Origin: Deltaproteobacteria bacterium
GTDB lineage: Bacteria; Desulfobacterota; Binatia; UBA9968
Reading direction: 5' to 3'
NCBI GenBank assembly: GCA_016874755.1
Contig: VGTH01000001.1
Coordinates: 184,917-248,916, forward strand
Length of the DNA: 64,000 nt
The first letter of the stretch is position 1. Each line of letters starts with the position of its first letter. The notes under the pieces are model-generated. The model did not search any database and was not told the origin of the DNA. It saw only the letters and a list, made by a program, of their open reading frames with translations. A program made the translations under genes and the position numbers. Of this stretch, positions 25,292-34,062 are shown piece after piece.

Positions 25292-25657
25292 GTGAACCAA
25301 AACGAAGTCGAATATTTTCGCAGCTTGCTGACTCAACGGATCATGGAGCTGCGCTCGGAAGCGGGCAAGACCGTCGAAGATATGGACGGCGAGACAAATT
25401 TCCCCGATCCGACCGACCGAGCGGCGCTGGAGTCGAATAGGAACTCGGTGCTGCGCATCCGCGACCGCGAGCGCAAACTGATTATCAAAATGCAGGAGGC
25501 GTTGCAGCGGTTGGAAAACGGCGAGTACGGCGTTTGCGAAGAATGCGGCGAGATGATTGGCGTGGAGCGGTTGAAAGCGCGTCCCGTGACGACGTTGTGC
25601 ATCGAATGCAAATCCAACCAGGAAATCGAGGAGAAAAAGGCTAAACGAGCCGTTTAA
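25292..25657 (+). CDS. DksA/TraR-family zinc-finger transcription factor
   Basis: 121 residues: a coiled-coil start (VEYFRSLLTQRIMELRSEAG), PDPTDRAALESNRNSVLRIRDRERKLI, then LENGEYGVCEECGEMIGVERLKARPVTTLCIECK with the four-cysteine zinc finger of DksA. DksA acts with ppGpp in the RNA polymerase secondary channel. The acidic coiled-coil tip is present as DPTDRAA. GTG 25292 (with GAGGGG upstream) is chosen over a longer frame from 25130 that overlaps the MBL gene and reads through the promoter. Confidence 0.9.
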   Translation: MNQNEVEYFRSLLTQRIMELRSEAGKTVEDMDGETNFPDPTDRAALESNRNSVLRIRDRERKLIIKMQEALQRLENGEYGVCEECGEMIGVERLKARPVTTLCIECKSNQEIEEKKAKRAV

Positions 25658-25682
25658 CCCCGTTCCTGTTGACCATTTCCCT

Positions 25683-26552
25683 ATGAAAGTTCGAAAAGCA
25701 GTTATCCCGGTGGCCGGCCTGGGCACACGCTTTTTGCCGGCGACCAAAACCGTTCCCAAAGAATTGTTGCCGATCGTCGACATTCCGTCGATCCAATACG
25801 TCGTGCAAGAAGCGGTGGACTCGGGCATTCAGGAAATTATTTTTGTCACCGGCCGCGGTAAGGACGGCATCGAAGATCATTTCGATGAAGCCCCGGAACT
25901 GGAGCAGGTGCTGCAAGAGCGCGGTCAAACCGGCATGGTGGCGATGCTGCGCAAAATTGCCGAGATGACCGAAGTCGTCTCGGTGCGGCAGAAGCGGGCG
26001 TTGGGCTTGGGTCACGCCGTGTTGTGCGCGCGCGATCTGGTCGGCAACGAGCCGTTTGCGGTGTTGTTGGCCGACGACCTGATCGACAGCCGCACGCCCG
26101 GCGTGCGCCAGCTGCTCGATGTCTTCGAACAGAAAAATGAATCGGTGATTGCGCTCATGAAGGTTGCGCCGAGCGAAGTGTCGGCCTACGGCATCATCCG
26201 CGGCAAGGAGATCTCCAATCGGTTGTATTCGGTGCAGGCCACGGTCGAGAAGCCGGCGCCCGCCGATGCGCCGTCGCACATGGCGATCATCGGCCGTTAC
26301 GTTTTGCGGCCGGAGATATTTACGATTCTCGAAAGACAGACACCTGGCCGGGGTGGCGAGATTCAACTCACCGACGGGCTCAACCAGTTGGCGCAAAGGC
26401 GCAATATGTTCGGTTGCCAATTCCGCGGCGAGCGTTACGATATCGGCGACAAGTTCGGTTTTGTCCGCGCGACCATTGCGTACGCATTGAAAAGGCCCGA
26501 TTTGGAGGATAAGGTTAGGCACTACATGCGATCGCTGGTCGCGAAATCATAG
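25683..26552 (+). CDS. galU: UTP--glucose-1-phosphate uridylyltransferase
   Basis: 289 residues, the normal GalU length, with the nucleotidyltransferase start RKAVIPVAGLGTRFLPATKTVPKELLPI and later FVTGRGKDGIEDHFD, ALGLGHAVLCARDLVG, AVLLADDLID, VEKPAPADAPSHMAIIGRYV and GEIQLTDGLNQL. It makes UDP-glucose for surface polysaccharides; the polysaccharide cluster begins about 2 kb downstream. It starts 25 bases after dksA and ends 6 bases before tRNA-Ala. Confidence 0.95.
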   Translation: MKVRKAVIPVAGLGTRFLPATKTVPKELLPIVDIPSIQYVVQEAVDSGIQEIIFVTGRGKDGIEDHFDEAPELEQVLQERGQTGMVAMLRKIAEMTEVVSVRQKRALGLGHAVLCARDLVGNEPFAVLLADDLIDSRTPGVRQLLDVFEQKNESVIALMKVAPSEVSAYGIIRGKEISNRLYSVQATVEKPAPADAPSHMAIIGRYVLRPEIFTILERQTPGRGGEIQLTDGLNQLAQRRNMFGCQFRGERYDIGDKFGFVRATIAYALKRPDLEDKVRHYMRSLVAKS

Positions 26553-26558
26553 ACATAT

Positions 26559-26634
26559 GGGGCTGTAGCTCAGTTGGGAGAGCGCCTCGTTCGCAACGAG
26601 GAGGCCGTGGGTTCGACTCCCATCAGCTCCACCA
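26559..26634 (+). tRNA. tRNA-Ala (anticodon CGC)
   Basis: 76 nt with all arms: acceptor GGGGCTG/CAGCTCC, D arm GCTC…GAGC, anticodon arm CCTCG-TTCGCAA-CGAGG, T arm GTGGG-TTCGACT-CCCAT, and encoded CCA. The acceptor has the G3-U70 wobble pair that identifies alanine tRNAs. The anticodon CGC reads GCG. Confidence 0.97.
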
Positions 26635-26643
26635 ATTTTGCAA

Positions 26644-26670
26644 AGGCGGGTCAGTGACCCGCCTTTTTTT
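26644..26670 (+). terminator. rho-independent terminator after tRNA-Ala
   Basis: GGCGGGT-CAGTG-ACCCGCC followed by seven or more Ts, starting 10 bases after the tRNA CCA end. Confidence 0.9.
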
Positions 26671-26761
26671 GTTGGAGGCATTGACAACGGCTGTCACGGT
26701 GCCGAACATTGAATAAATTTCGGCTGCGAACCGTCTTTGAGCTAATCGGAGGTTTTGCGCG

Positions 26762-27079
26762 ATGGCGATTAATCCTAGCATCGTAATCAGAAATTTGGGC
26801 TGGCGCGGCTTCTTCCAGCTGCTGACCCATCTCCCCAGTTTCGTAAAATTGTTTGCGCGGCTGGTGAAAGATCCGCGGGTGACGGCGCTGCCCAAGCTCG
26901 TTGTGCTTGGGATACTGGCCTATCTGGTGCTGCCGACGGATTTGGTGCCGGATTTCATTCCTGGCCTGGGCCAGGCCGATGACCTGGCGGTGATTGTGGC
27001 GGGGTTAAAGCTCTTTTTGCGCCTGTGTCCGGCGGACGTGGTGCAGGAACACTTGAAAAGAATTTCTGCGGGAAAGTAA
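26762..27079 (+). CDS. DUF1232 (YkvA-like) small membrane protein
   Basis: 105 residues. The family hallmark ILAYLVLPTDLVPDFIPGLGQADDLAVI is central, with one or two hydrophobic segments (VVLGILAYLVL and DDLAVIVAGLKLF). Function unknown. It starts 91 bases after the terminator, with CGGAGG upstream of ATG 26762, so it is probably transcribed separately. Confidence 0.85.
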   Translation: MAINPSIVIRNLGWRGFFQLLTHLPSFVKLFARLVKDPRVTALPKLVVLGILAYLVLPTDLVPDFIPGLGQADDLAVIVAGLKLFLRLCPADVVQEHLKRISAGK

Positions 27080-27103
27080 GCGGAAAATCGACCGGCTCGG
27101 GCG

Positions 27104-27313
27104 CTAATGTTTGGCGCCGGCTTTTTCTTCTTTGATGTTTTCGTGGATCATGCGCGGCACTCCGCCGCAGCTAAAGCAGCGCGGCGGCTCGTGCTTGGTC
27201 TCGCCTTCGGGGTAGCGCATGAACCGTTTGTAGAAGGGCTTTTCGGTGCCGACGTAGTCGTCGTAGTAAAAAGCCAGCTTGCCGCACTCACTGCACTGTA
27301 AGTATTTTGCCAT
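27104..27313 (-). CDS. small zinc-ribbon-like protein
   Basis: 69 residues from ATG 27313: MAKYLQCSECGKLAFYYDDYVG, then PPRCFSCGGVPRMIHEN. Two CxxC pairs about 36 residues apart can bind one zinc ion. No family was recognised. The longer frame to 27454 enters the promoter region of the divergent GST gene and adds nothing recognisable. Confidence 0.6.
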   Translation of the reverse strand: MAKYLQCSECGKLAFYYDDYVGTEKPFYKRFMRYPEGETKHEPPRCFSCGGVPRMIHENIKEEKAGAKH

Positions 27314-27468
27314 TGCGTCCCCGTTCCCGCCTGTCGAGCACTCGTCGGCCAGAATACGCGTGAAGCCGGTGCAGGTCAATAATCGCGCCGCTTGTTGCAT
27401 GGCAACGCAAAGTTCCATTATATTCGGACCCGTCCCGAAAAGCATTGCATTCACAATAGGAGGAGCTC

Positions 27469-28068
27469 ATGGCGATCAAGCTTTATCAATCTCAAACCTC
27501 GATGTTCTGCGAAAAAGTCCGCATCGTTTTCGCACTCAAGAAAGTTCCCTACGAAGTGGTCGACGTGCGCAAGGACGAGCGCAAATCGTTGGTCGAGTAC
27601 ACCGGCCAGCGCAAAGTCCCCTCGACCAATTACAACGGCGAGATGGTCATCGATTCGACCGTGATCTCGGCGCGGCTGGAGAAAGATAATCCGGCGCCGA
27701 GCATCTACCCGGACAAAGCGGCAGACAAAGGGCTGTGTTTGGCGCTGGAAGATTGGTCGGATGAAATCTTGATCCACGCCAACCATGCGATGCGCCGTGC
27801 CGACACGCCGGAGGCGAAGCAGAAAGCCGAAGCCGAGTTAGGGGTTCATCTAAACACCCTCGAGCAAATCTACTCGGGCAAGAAGTTTGTCTTCGATCGC
27901 ATGACCATCGCTGACATCTCGATCTTTTCCCAGCTCCACTATCTCTACACCACCGTCAAGTACGACATCCCGGCGCAGTACAAGAACGTCAACGCGTTTA
28001 TGGAAAACATGAAGCAAACGCTCAAGTTGAAGTCTTTGGCGGATAGCTTCGACGCCGCTTCGCTCTAG
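27469..28068 (+). CDS. glutathione S-transferase family protein
   Basis: 199 residues. Thioredoxin-like N-domain IKLYQSQTSMFCEKVRIVFALKKVPYEVVDV with cysteine where many GSTs have the catalytic serine or tyrosine, then KVPSTNYNGEMVIDSTVISARLE including the cis-proline. An all-helical C-domain follows, with MTIADISIFSQLHYL. AGGAGG precedes ATG 27469. The stringent-starvation or beta-etherase type cannot be separated by eye. The lone lipoyl-domain gene follows after 13 bases. Confidence 0.88.
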   Translation: MAIKLYQSQTSMFCEKVRIVFALKKVPYEVVDVRKDERKSLVEYTGQRKVPSTNYNGEMVIDSTVISARLEKDNPAPSIYPDKAADKGLCLALEDWSDEILIHANHAMRRADTPEAKQKAEAELGVHLNTLEQIYSGKKFVFDRMTIADISIFSQLHYLYTTVKYDIPAQYKNVNAFMENMKQTLKLKSLADSFDAASL

Positions 28069-28081
28069 GCTGCCGCCGCTC

Positions 28082-28324
28082 ATGAACAAAGAAGTGATTG
28101 TGCCCCGTCTGGGCTCGAGTGACGAAAGCGACGAAGTCAAAGTGCTGCGTTGGTTGAAACAGCCCGGCGCGGCGGTGAGAAAGGGCGAAGGGTTGCTCGA
28201 AGTCGAGACCGACAAAGTCAACGTCGAAATCGAATCGCCCGGCGACGGCGTGCTGAAAGAGATTAAAGCCCAAGAAGGCGACACGGTGAAGTTCAGCGCC
28301 GTGGTGGCGATCATTGAAGGTTAG
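28082..28324 (+). CDS. stand-alone biotinyl/lipoyl attachment domain
   Basis: 80 residues: one complete lipoyl domain like that of 2-oxoacid dehydrogenase E2 proteins. The modified lysine is in VETDKVNVEIESPGDG (K about 43). It has no E1/E2/E3 partner in the window and none of the E2 linker or catalytic domain. It may serve an E2-less complex or another acyl carrier role. It directly follows the GST gene. Confidence 0.85.
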   Translation: MNKEVIVPRLGSSDESDEVKVLRWLKQPGAAVRKGEGLLEVETDKVNVEIESPGDGVLKEIKAQEGDTVKFSAVVAIIEG

Positions 28325-28337
28325 GTCGGAATGTCTC

Positions 28338-28469
28338 CCGCAAAGGCGCAAAGCCGCAGAGTTTCGGAGAGGAAATATTCACCACGAAGACCACGAAGCT
28401 CACGAAGGTAAGAAAAGAAAATAAAAATTTCTTTCCGAACTTCGTGAGCTTCGTGAGCTTCGTGGTGAA
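28338..28469. repeat. CACGAAG-word hairpin before the polysaccharide cluster
   Basis: The first words are CCCGCAAAGGCGCAAAGCCG, then TTCACCACGAAG (28379-28390) and CGAAGCTCACGAAG (28394-28407). They return inverted as CTTCGTGAGCTTCG (28440-28453) and CTTCGTGGTGAA (28458-28469). The loop is A-rich. The right arm ends 9 bases before the start of the next gene, so folding could hide its ribosome-binding region. Confidence 0.75.
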
Positions 28470-28478
28470 AGAATCCCG

Positions 28479-30263
28479 ATGGAGGCGCACTTCTCGGGGC
28501 TTTTGTTTCGCACCAGCCTGGTGGGTGTTTTGCTTGGCTTGGTGGCGACGGTTTATCTGTTCTTTGGTCTTGCCGGTTTCGTTGCTCATCCACTCTTTAA
28601 CAGTTTAGTTGCGGCGTCCCTTGGTGCTGCCGCACTGTTTTTTCTTTATGTTTTTGTTTCTTCTTGGCGCACCGCCCACTGGGTCGGGCGGCTGATCTGG
28701 CTGGCGCTCCTACTGATTCTTTTCGGCGAAACGCTCCTCGGGCTGACGCCGCCGACGGCGCGCGACGAGCTCACTCATCACCTAGCGATTCCCAAGCTCT
28801 ACGCGCGTGCCGGGCGCATCGTCGAAGTGCCGATCGCCTACTACGCCTACTACCCGATGCTCCTCGACATGCTCTACACGCCCTGGCTGGTTTGGGGTTG
28901 GGACTTTGTCCCGAAGCTGATTCACGCGCTCTACGGCTACTTGACCGGCCTGTTGCTCTACGCCTATTTGGCGCGCCGGATGAACGGCATCTACGGGCTT
29001 TTGGGATTTTTCTTTTTCATTGCGACGCCGGTGGTGCTGCGCTTGAGCCACTGGGGCTATGTCGATCTTGGCGTGACGTTTTATACGACCGCCGCTTTGC
29101 TTTGCTTGCTCTCCTGGCGCGAGGAAAAGACCCGGCGCGGTTGGCTGGTGTTGGCGGCGCTGTCGCTCGGCTTGGCGATGGCGACCAAACCGAACGGCTA
29201 TCTCGTGGCGGTGCTCGTGTCTGGGTTTTTTTTGTTCATAGCAGCGGGCGAGCCAGGGCGCGGCGCACGCAAGGTCGTCACCGATATGGTTTGTTTTGGT
29301 CTGCTCACGGCGCTGCCGCTGCTGCCCTGGCTGGGTAAGAACTGGCTGCAAACCGGCAATCCGTTTTACCCGCTCATGGGGCGCTACTTTCACTCCAGCG
29401 TGCCGAGCCCAGGCGGTGCTGCCGAGAGTTTTGTCGAGTTCGGTGTGTTCGCCAAGCGCGCCTTGCTCTACGGCGAGAGCGGCTGGCAAATCGCCGCGCT
29501 GCCCTTGCGGTTGTTTTTTTTCGGCCAGGACGACAACCCGCAGTATTTCGACGGAGCATTAAGCCCGCTGCTGATTTTGCTTCTGCCCTGGGCGTTTAAA
29601 GGCAAGTGGCGTGAAGAAAAGCAATTGCTCTTTGGCTTCGCCGCGCTGCTACTCGCTTTTGCCGTTGTCATGGTCGACATGCGGGCGCGCTATGTCTTGA
29701 TGATCGTGCCGCCGCTGGTGATTTTGCTGGCCTACGCTGTGTTCAATATCTACCTGAGCATCAAACGGCCGGGTTACCTGTATGCGATTTTGATCGCTTT
29801 CGCGGCGTGGCAGGGGAGCTACCTGTGGGGCTACTTTCGCGAAGTCGCGCCGTGGCCCTATGTCATGGGTCGGGAGGGTCGAGTCAACTTCTTGACGCGC
29901 TCGCTGGCGGAATTTCCAGTGTTCCAGTACGTCAACCGGGAACTGCCGGCGGACGCGAAAGTGTACCTGATCTTTGTCGGGCGGCGCGTTTATTACTGCG
30001 AGCGGGACTATTTTCACGACCCCGGTGAATTACCTGGATTCTTGTTAACTACTCTGCGCGGTGCGCAAAAGCCGGACGATGTTGCCCAAGCGTTACAGCG
30101 AATGGGCATTAACCACCTAATGGCCCATGTCGACCTGCTGGGCCGTTATTTGCAAAATAATTTGACGCCGCCCCAAGGACTGCTTTGGAATGACTTCGTG
30201 GCACGACACCTGCATTTGAGCTTCCAGGATCGTGGCTACGCACTCTACAGAATCAGCCGCTGA
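28479..30263 (+). CDS. polytopic membrane glycosyltransferase (GT39/ArnT/PMT-like)
   Basis: 594 residues with roughly a dozen membrane segments. After the second segment lies a periplasmic stretch with GLTPPTARDELTHHLAIPKLYARAGRI; the acidic RDE near the start of the first large loop is where ArnT/PMT-type enzymes carry their catalytic aspartate. Later are MATKPNGYLVA and WLGKNWLQTGNPFYP. A soluble C-terminal part follows the last helix. These enzymes use polyprenyl-linked sugars. The 3' end overlaps the next gene by 32 bases. No clear ribosome-binding site is visible; the ATG lies just after the CACGAAG repeat. Confidence 0.75.
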   Translation: MEAHFSGLLFRTSLVGVLLGLVATVYLFFGLAGFVAHPLFNSLVAASLGAAALFFLYVFVSSWRTAHWVGRLIWLALLLILFGETLLGLTPPTARDELTHHLAIPKLYARAGRIVEVPIAYYAYYPMLLDMLYTPWLVWGWDFVPKLIHALYGYLTGLLLYAYLARRMNGIYGLLGFFFFIATPVVLRLSHWGYVDLGVTFYTTAALLCLLSWREEKTRRGWLVLAALSLGLAMATKPNGYLVAVLVSGFFLFIAAGEPGRGARKVVTDMVCFGLLTALPLLPWLGKNWLQTGNPFYPLMGRYFHSSVPSPGGAAESFVEFGVFAKRALLYGESGWQIAALPLRLFFFGQDDNPQYFDGALSPLLILLLPWAFKGKWREEKQLLFGFAALLLAFAVVMVDMRARYVLMIVPPLVILLAYAVFNIYLSIKRPGYLYAILIAFAAWQGSYLWGYFREVAPWPYVMGREGRVNFLTRSLAEFPVFQYVNRELPADAKVYLIFVGRRVYYCERDYFHDPGELPGFLLTTLRGAQKPDDVAQALQRMGINHLMAHVDLLGRYLQNNLTPPQGLLWNDFVARHLHLSFQDRGYALYRISR

Positions 30264-31248
30264 CCGCTATCACGTTTCGATCATCATCCCGGTTTTCAAC
30301 GAAGCGGAAAATCTCGGCCCATTGCTCGACAAGATCGCTGCGCTTAGCTTGCCGAGCCACGAGATTATCGTTGTCGACGATGGCTCCACCGATGGCAGTG
30401 GCGCAGTAGCGGAGCAGGCCGGCGTCAAGATCGTGCGCCACCCGTACAACATCGGCAACGGCGCCGCCGTCAAAAGCGGCATACGCGCTGCTAGCGGCCG
30501 CTGGCTGGTATTGATGGATGGCGACGGCCAACACCAGCCGGAAGACATCGAAAAGCTGCTTGCCGAAACCGACAAATATCACATGATCGTTGGCGCCCGC
30601 GCCAAGGGCTCCAAGCTGCGCTTCCATCGCTATGTCGCCAATCAGTTTTATAATCTTTTTGCTTGCTACGTGACGCGCTTTCGCATCAAAGATCTAACCT
30701 CCGGCTTCCGCGTGCTGCCGCGGCGCGAGGCGCTGCGCTATATCGATCTCTTGCCCAACACGTTTTCCTATCCGACGACTATCACGATGGCTTTTTTGCG
30801 TTCGGGACTAACCGTGAAGTATGTGCCGATTCAAACGCTGTACCGCGCCGGCCACTCGAAGATCAAGTTGGTCAAAGACGGTGTGCGCTTTTTGTTGATC
30901 ATCGCCAAGATCGCCACCCTGTTCGCGCCTTTTCGCGTTTTCATGCCGGTGAGCTTGGGGTTTTTCTTCACCGGCTTAGGCTACTATGGCTACACTTTTT
31001 TTCACTACGGCCGTTTCACCAACATGTCGGTGCTGCTGTTCGTGACTTCAGTGATTATTTTCATGCTCGGTCTGATTTCCGAGCAGATCGCCGCACTGCG
31101 CATGGAACGGCACTGGAGTAGGCCGGAGCCGATTTCCGTTCGAACAAATGAAGTCGTATTCGAAGAACAGCCTTTCGTGGTGGGCGATGTGGCCGGGGTG
31201 CTGCAGCGCAATCCGGAATTTGTCGAGCAAGAGATGCTGGCGCGCTAG
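30232..31248 (+). CDS. family 2 glycosyltransferase with C-terminal membrane segments (DPM1/GtrB-like)
   Basis: 338 residues. GT-A domain: HVSIIIPVFNEAENLGPLLDKI, EIIVVDDGSTDGSG, VRHPYNIGNGAAVKSGI, LVLMDGDGQHQPEDI and DLTSGFRVLPRREAL. Two C-terminal hydrophobic helices (VFMPVSLGFFFTGLGYYGYTF and VLLFVTSVIIFMLGLISEQI) match polyprenyl-phosphate sugar synthases. It probably charges undecaprenyl phosphate for the preceding GT39-like enzyme, an inference from known GtrB/ArnC partners. GTG 30232 lies inside the preceding gene. Confidence 0.87.
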   Translation: MATHSTESAADRYHVSIIIPVFNEAENLGPLLDKIAALSLPSHEIIVVDDGSTDGSGAVAEQAGVKIVRHPYNIGNGAAVKSGIRAASGRWLVLMDGDGQHQPEDIEKLLAETDKYHMIVGARAKGSKLRFHRYVANQFYNLFACYVTRFRIKDLTSGFRVLPRREALRYIDLLPNTFSYPTTITMAFLRSGLTVKYVPIQTLYRAGHSKIKLVKDGVRFLLIIAKIATLFAPFRVFMPVSLGFFFTGLGYYGYTFFHYGRFTNMSVLLFVTSVIIFMLGLISEQIAALRMERHWSRPEPISVRTNEVVFEEQPFVVGDVAGVLQRNPEFVEQEMLAR

Positions 31249-31271
31249 GTTGCGAAACGGAGAGGCTGCTG

Positions 31272-31997
31272 ATGGCACGCACGGCGCTAAAGCTCGACGA
31301 ATCCAGCCAGGAAACTCTGCGGCGGTTCTACGATGAAGTTTATCACCGTGATGCAGGCACCGTTGCGCAGCCTTCGCGCCATCTGTGTGCCCTGGCGCGG
31401 CGGGTGGGATCGCTCTGGGAGCGTAAGCTGCTTGACGTCGCCTGTGGCAGGGGCGATTGGTTGATGGCCGCCGCTGCCTGCGGCGCCGTGACCGCCGGTC
31501 TCGATCTCTCGCCGATTGCCCTGGATGCCTGCCGTCAAGCGCTGCCGAGCGCTGATCTCAAGCAAGGTTCGGCCGAGGAGTTGCCGTTTGCGGACGGGCA
31601 ATTCGACGTTGTCTCTTGCCTGGGCGCGCTGGAACATTTTCTCGATCCGCTGCGCGCTTTGCGGGAGATGAAGCGCGTGGCCAAAGCCGATGCCAAGTTT
31701 TTGCTCTTGGTGCCCAACGCCGATTTCTTGCCGCGCCGTTTAGGTTTGTACGGCGGCACTGAGCAAACCGCCGCGCGCGAAGAAGTGCTAACGTTGTCGC
31801 AATGGCGCAGCCTGTTCGAGAGTGCCGGTCTAGAAGTGGAGCAGCGCTGGCGTGATTTGCACGTTCTATCGGCGGATTGGATCTTTCGCGGCGCGCTCCA
31901 TGCCTGGCTGCTGCGCGCTGCCCAAGCTTTGGCGCTGCCGCTCTGGCCGTTGTCTTGGCAGTATCAAGTTTATCATCTGTGCAGGGTGCGAGGTTGA
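31272..31997 (+). CDS. class I SAM-dependent methyltransferase
   Basis: 241 residues. Motif I is LLDVACGRGDWLMAAAACG (about 55-73), then AGLDLSPIALDACR, the LKQGSAEELPFADGQFDVVSCLGALEHFLDP region, and LLLVPNADFLPRRLG. It resembles methyltransferases of polysaccharide clusters that modify a sugar or lipid intermediate. The target is unknown. Its final codons overlap a possible TTG start of the following glycosyltransferase (TTGA). Confidence 0.85.
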   Translation: MARTALKLDESSQETLRRFYDEVYHRDAGTVAQPSRHLCALARRVGSLWERKLLDVACGRGDWLMAAAACGAVTAGLDLSPIALDACRQALPSADLKQGSAEELPFADGQFDVVSCLGALEHFLDPLRALREMKRVAKADAKFLLLVPNADFLPRRLGLYGGTEQTAAREEVLTLSQWRSLFESAGLEVEQRWRDLHVLSADWIFRGALHAWLLRAAQALALPLWPLSWQYQVYHLCRVRG

Positions 31998-32002
31998 TCG
32001 AC

Positions 32003-33181
32003 GTGGACATTCTCGTACTTACTTGGAACTATCCGCCGCGCCGCGGTGGGATTGAAAATGTCATGGCTCATCTGTGCGCCGGGCTAGCACACAATCATGC
32101 TGTGTCCGTTATCACTGCGCATACGATGGATCGCTCGGCGGATGAGAAAAACGTCTATCGCGGGCCGTTGGCTGGGCTGCTGCCCTTTGCGCTCTACGCA
32201 CTCATGCGCGGCGCGCTGCAGCTGGTACGTAACCGGAGCCCGATCATCTTCGGCGGCAGCGCCTTGGTAACTCCCTTGGTGTTGCTGCTTGCACGGCTAT
32301 TCGGCCGCAAAGCAGTTGTGCTCGTCCACGGGCTCGATGTGATTTACCCGAGCCCGCTCTACCAGCATCTCTGCGTGCGCTGGCTGCGCTTTTGTGACCA
32401 AGTTATCGCCAACAGCTCTTACACCGCAATGCTCGCGCGAGAAAAGGGTGTCGTTCCAAACTCGATCACCGTGATTGCTCCGGGTGTCGACAGCGACCGG
32501 TTTGCGGGCGCGGCCAACGATGAAACGACCGAAATGCTTGGGCTTGCCGGTAAGCGAGTTATTCTCTTTGTCGGCCGCTTGGCCAAGCGCAAGGGCGTGC
32601 GCGAATTTATTGCTCATGCGTTGCCGCGCATTGTCGAGAAAATTCCCAACGCCTGCTTCGCCGTCGTGGGCGCCAATCCCCATGCATCGCTGGCGCACCG
32701 CAATGACACGTTAGGGGAGATACGCGCCGAAATTGCCCGCCAGGGATTGCGTGATCATGTGCGGCTATTGGGCGCGCTGTCGGACGAAGCGCTGGTGCAG
32801 CTCTATCACGCCAGCGAATTGGTCGTCTTGCCAGTGCTCGCCGGCGGCGACGATGTCGAAGGCTTTGGCATCGTGCTCTTGGAAGCAGGCGCCGCGGGTA
32901 AGCCCGCAGTGGCCACTCGGGTTGGCGGTATTTCCGATGCCATTGACGACGGTCGAAGCGGTGTGCTGGTCGAGGCGGAAGATCATGACTCAATGGCGGA
33001 TGCAGTCATCGCATTGTTGCAGGACGACGCCAGGCGACGCAGCATGGGGAACATTGCCCGCCGCCGCGCCCAGACGGCTTTTAGTTGGGCGCAAATCGTG
33101 CCGCGCTATGAAAAATTATTCCAATCTTTGCTCGCCGCGAGCGTGAGCGAAACCGCCATCGAGCAAAGCGCGCGATCTTAA
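32003..33181 (+). CDS. family 4 glycosyltransferase
   Basis: 392 residues from GTG 32003. Start DILVLTWNYPPRRGGIENVM is typical of GT4 N-domains. The C-domain has VILFVGRLAKRKGVREFIAHA, PNACFAVVGANPH, VRLLGALSDEALVQLYHASELVVLPV and the ExFGIVLLEAGAAGKPAVATRVGG donor-sugar site (EGFGIVLLEAG). The GTG has GAGG eight bases upstream. The longer frame from 31877 would overlap the methyltransferase gene by 120 bases and is not favoured. It probably adds one sugar to the exported polysaccharide. Confidence 0.9.
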   Translation: MDILVLTWNYPPRRGGIENVMAHLCAGLAHNHAVSVITAHTMDRSADEKNVYRGPLAGLLPFALYALMRGALQLVRNRSPIIFGGSALVTPLVLLLARLFGRKAVVLVHGLDVIYPSPLYQHLCVRWLRFCDQVIANSSYTAMLAREKGVVPNSITVIAPGVDSDRFAGAANDETTEMLGLAGKRVILFVGRLAKRKGVREFIAHALPRIVEKIPNACFAVVGANPHASLAHRNDTLGEIRAEIARQGLRDHVRLLGALSDEALVQLYHASELVVLPVLAGGDDVEGFGIVLLEAGAAGKPAVATRVGGISDAIDDGRSGVLVEAEDHDSMADAVIALLQDDARRRSMGNIARRRAQTAFSWAQIVPRYEKLFQSLLAASVSETAIEQSARS

Positions 33182-33185
33182 GCGC

Positions 33186-34058
33186 ATGAGCCTGCCCACT
33201 TCACCACGCCACGACGAGATCGTCACCGTCTATAGCGCGGCATCGCAGCTGCGCCAGCCGCTCCAGCTGGTGCGGACGATGATGCAGGATGCGTTCGCGG
33301 CGCGCTGGCTTGCTTGGCGCTTGCTGGTGCGCAATCTAAGCGCCCGCTACCGGCAAGCCTTGTTGGGTCACGCCTGGGGCCTCTTGCCGCCGCTGTTAAC
33401 CACATTGGTTTTTGTTTTCCTGCAGGACGCCGGTTACTTCTCGGTGGAAAAAACCCCGGTGCCCTACGGCATCTTTGTCTTGACCGGCATGACGTTTTGG
33501 CAGGTGTTTGCCGATGCGCTGCAAGCGCCCATGCGGCAGGTGTCGCAGTGTCAGACGATGTTAACCAAAGTACAGTTTCCGCGCGAAGCGTTGATCATCG
33601 CCGGTGCCGGCGAGGTCCTCTATTCGTTCGCGATTCGTTTGCTGCTTTTGTTTGTTGTGGTGCTTTGGTTCGACGTGCCGTTGGCGAGCTCCCTTGTATA
33701 TGTGCCCCTTGGCGTCTGCGCTTTGCTCGCTTTAGGACTAGCGCTGGGACTTTGGTTAACGCCGATTTCGATTCTCTACCAGGATGTGAATCACGGCTTG
33801 CCGTTCTTGGTTTCGCTTTGGATGTTTGCCACTCCGGTGCTTTATCCCGCACAGGCTAGCAGGGGAGGGTCTTTCTTCGTCAGGATCAATCCGGTGACTG
33901 CTTTGCTCGACACCACGCGCAGCTGGATGCTCGGCGGCGCGTCGCCATGGAGTCCTAATTTCTTTTGGATCTTTGGGCTCGTCATCTTGGCGCTGCTTTG
34001 CGGCTGGCTGCTTTACCGGTTGGCGTTGCCGGTCTTGATCGAGCGCATGAGCGGATAG
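33186..34058 (+). CDS. wzm: ABC-2 polysaccharide export permease (Wzm-like)
   Basis: 290 residues with six predicted membrane segments. The N-terminal amphipathic region AWRLLVRNLSARYRQALLGHAWGLLPPLLTTLVFVFL is diagnostic of O-antigen/teichoic-acid exporters of the Wzm/TagG type. It lies 4 bases upstream of the ATPase gene. The pair would flip an undecaprenyl-linked glycan across the inner membrane. Confidence 0.9.
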   Translation: MSLPTSPRHDEIVTVYSAASQLRQPLQLVRTMMQDAFAARWLAWRLLVRNLSARYRQALLGHAWGLLPPLLTTLVFVFLQDAGYFSVEKTPVPYGIFVLTGMTFWQVFADALQAPMRQVSQCQTMLTKVQFPREALIIAGAGEVLYSFAIRLLLLFVVVLWFDVPLASSLVYVPLGVCALLALGLALGLWLTPISILYQDVNHGLPFLVSLWMFATPVLYPAQASRGGSFFVRINPVTALLDTTRSWMLGGASPWSPNFFWIFGLVILALLCGWLLYRLALPVLIERMSG

Positions 34059-34062
34059 ACCG

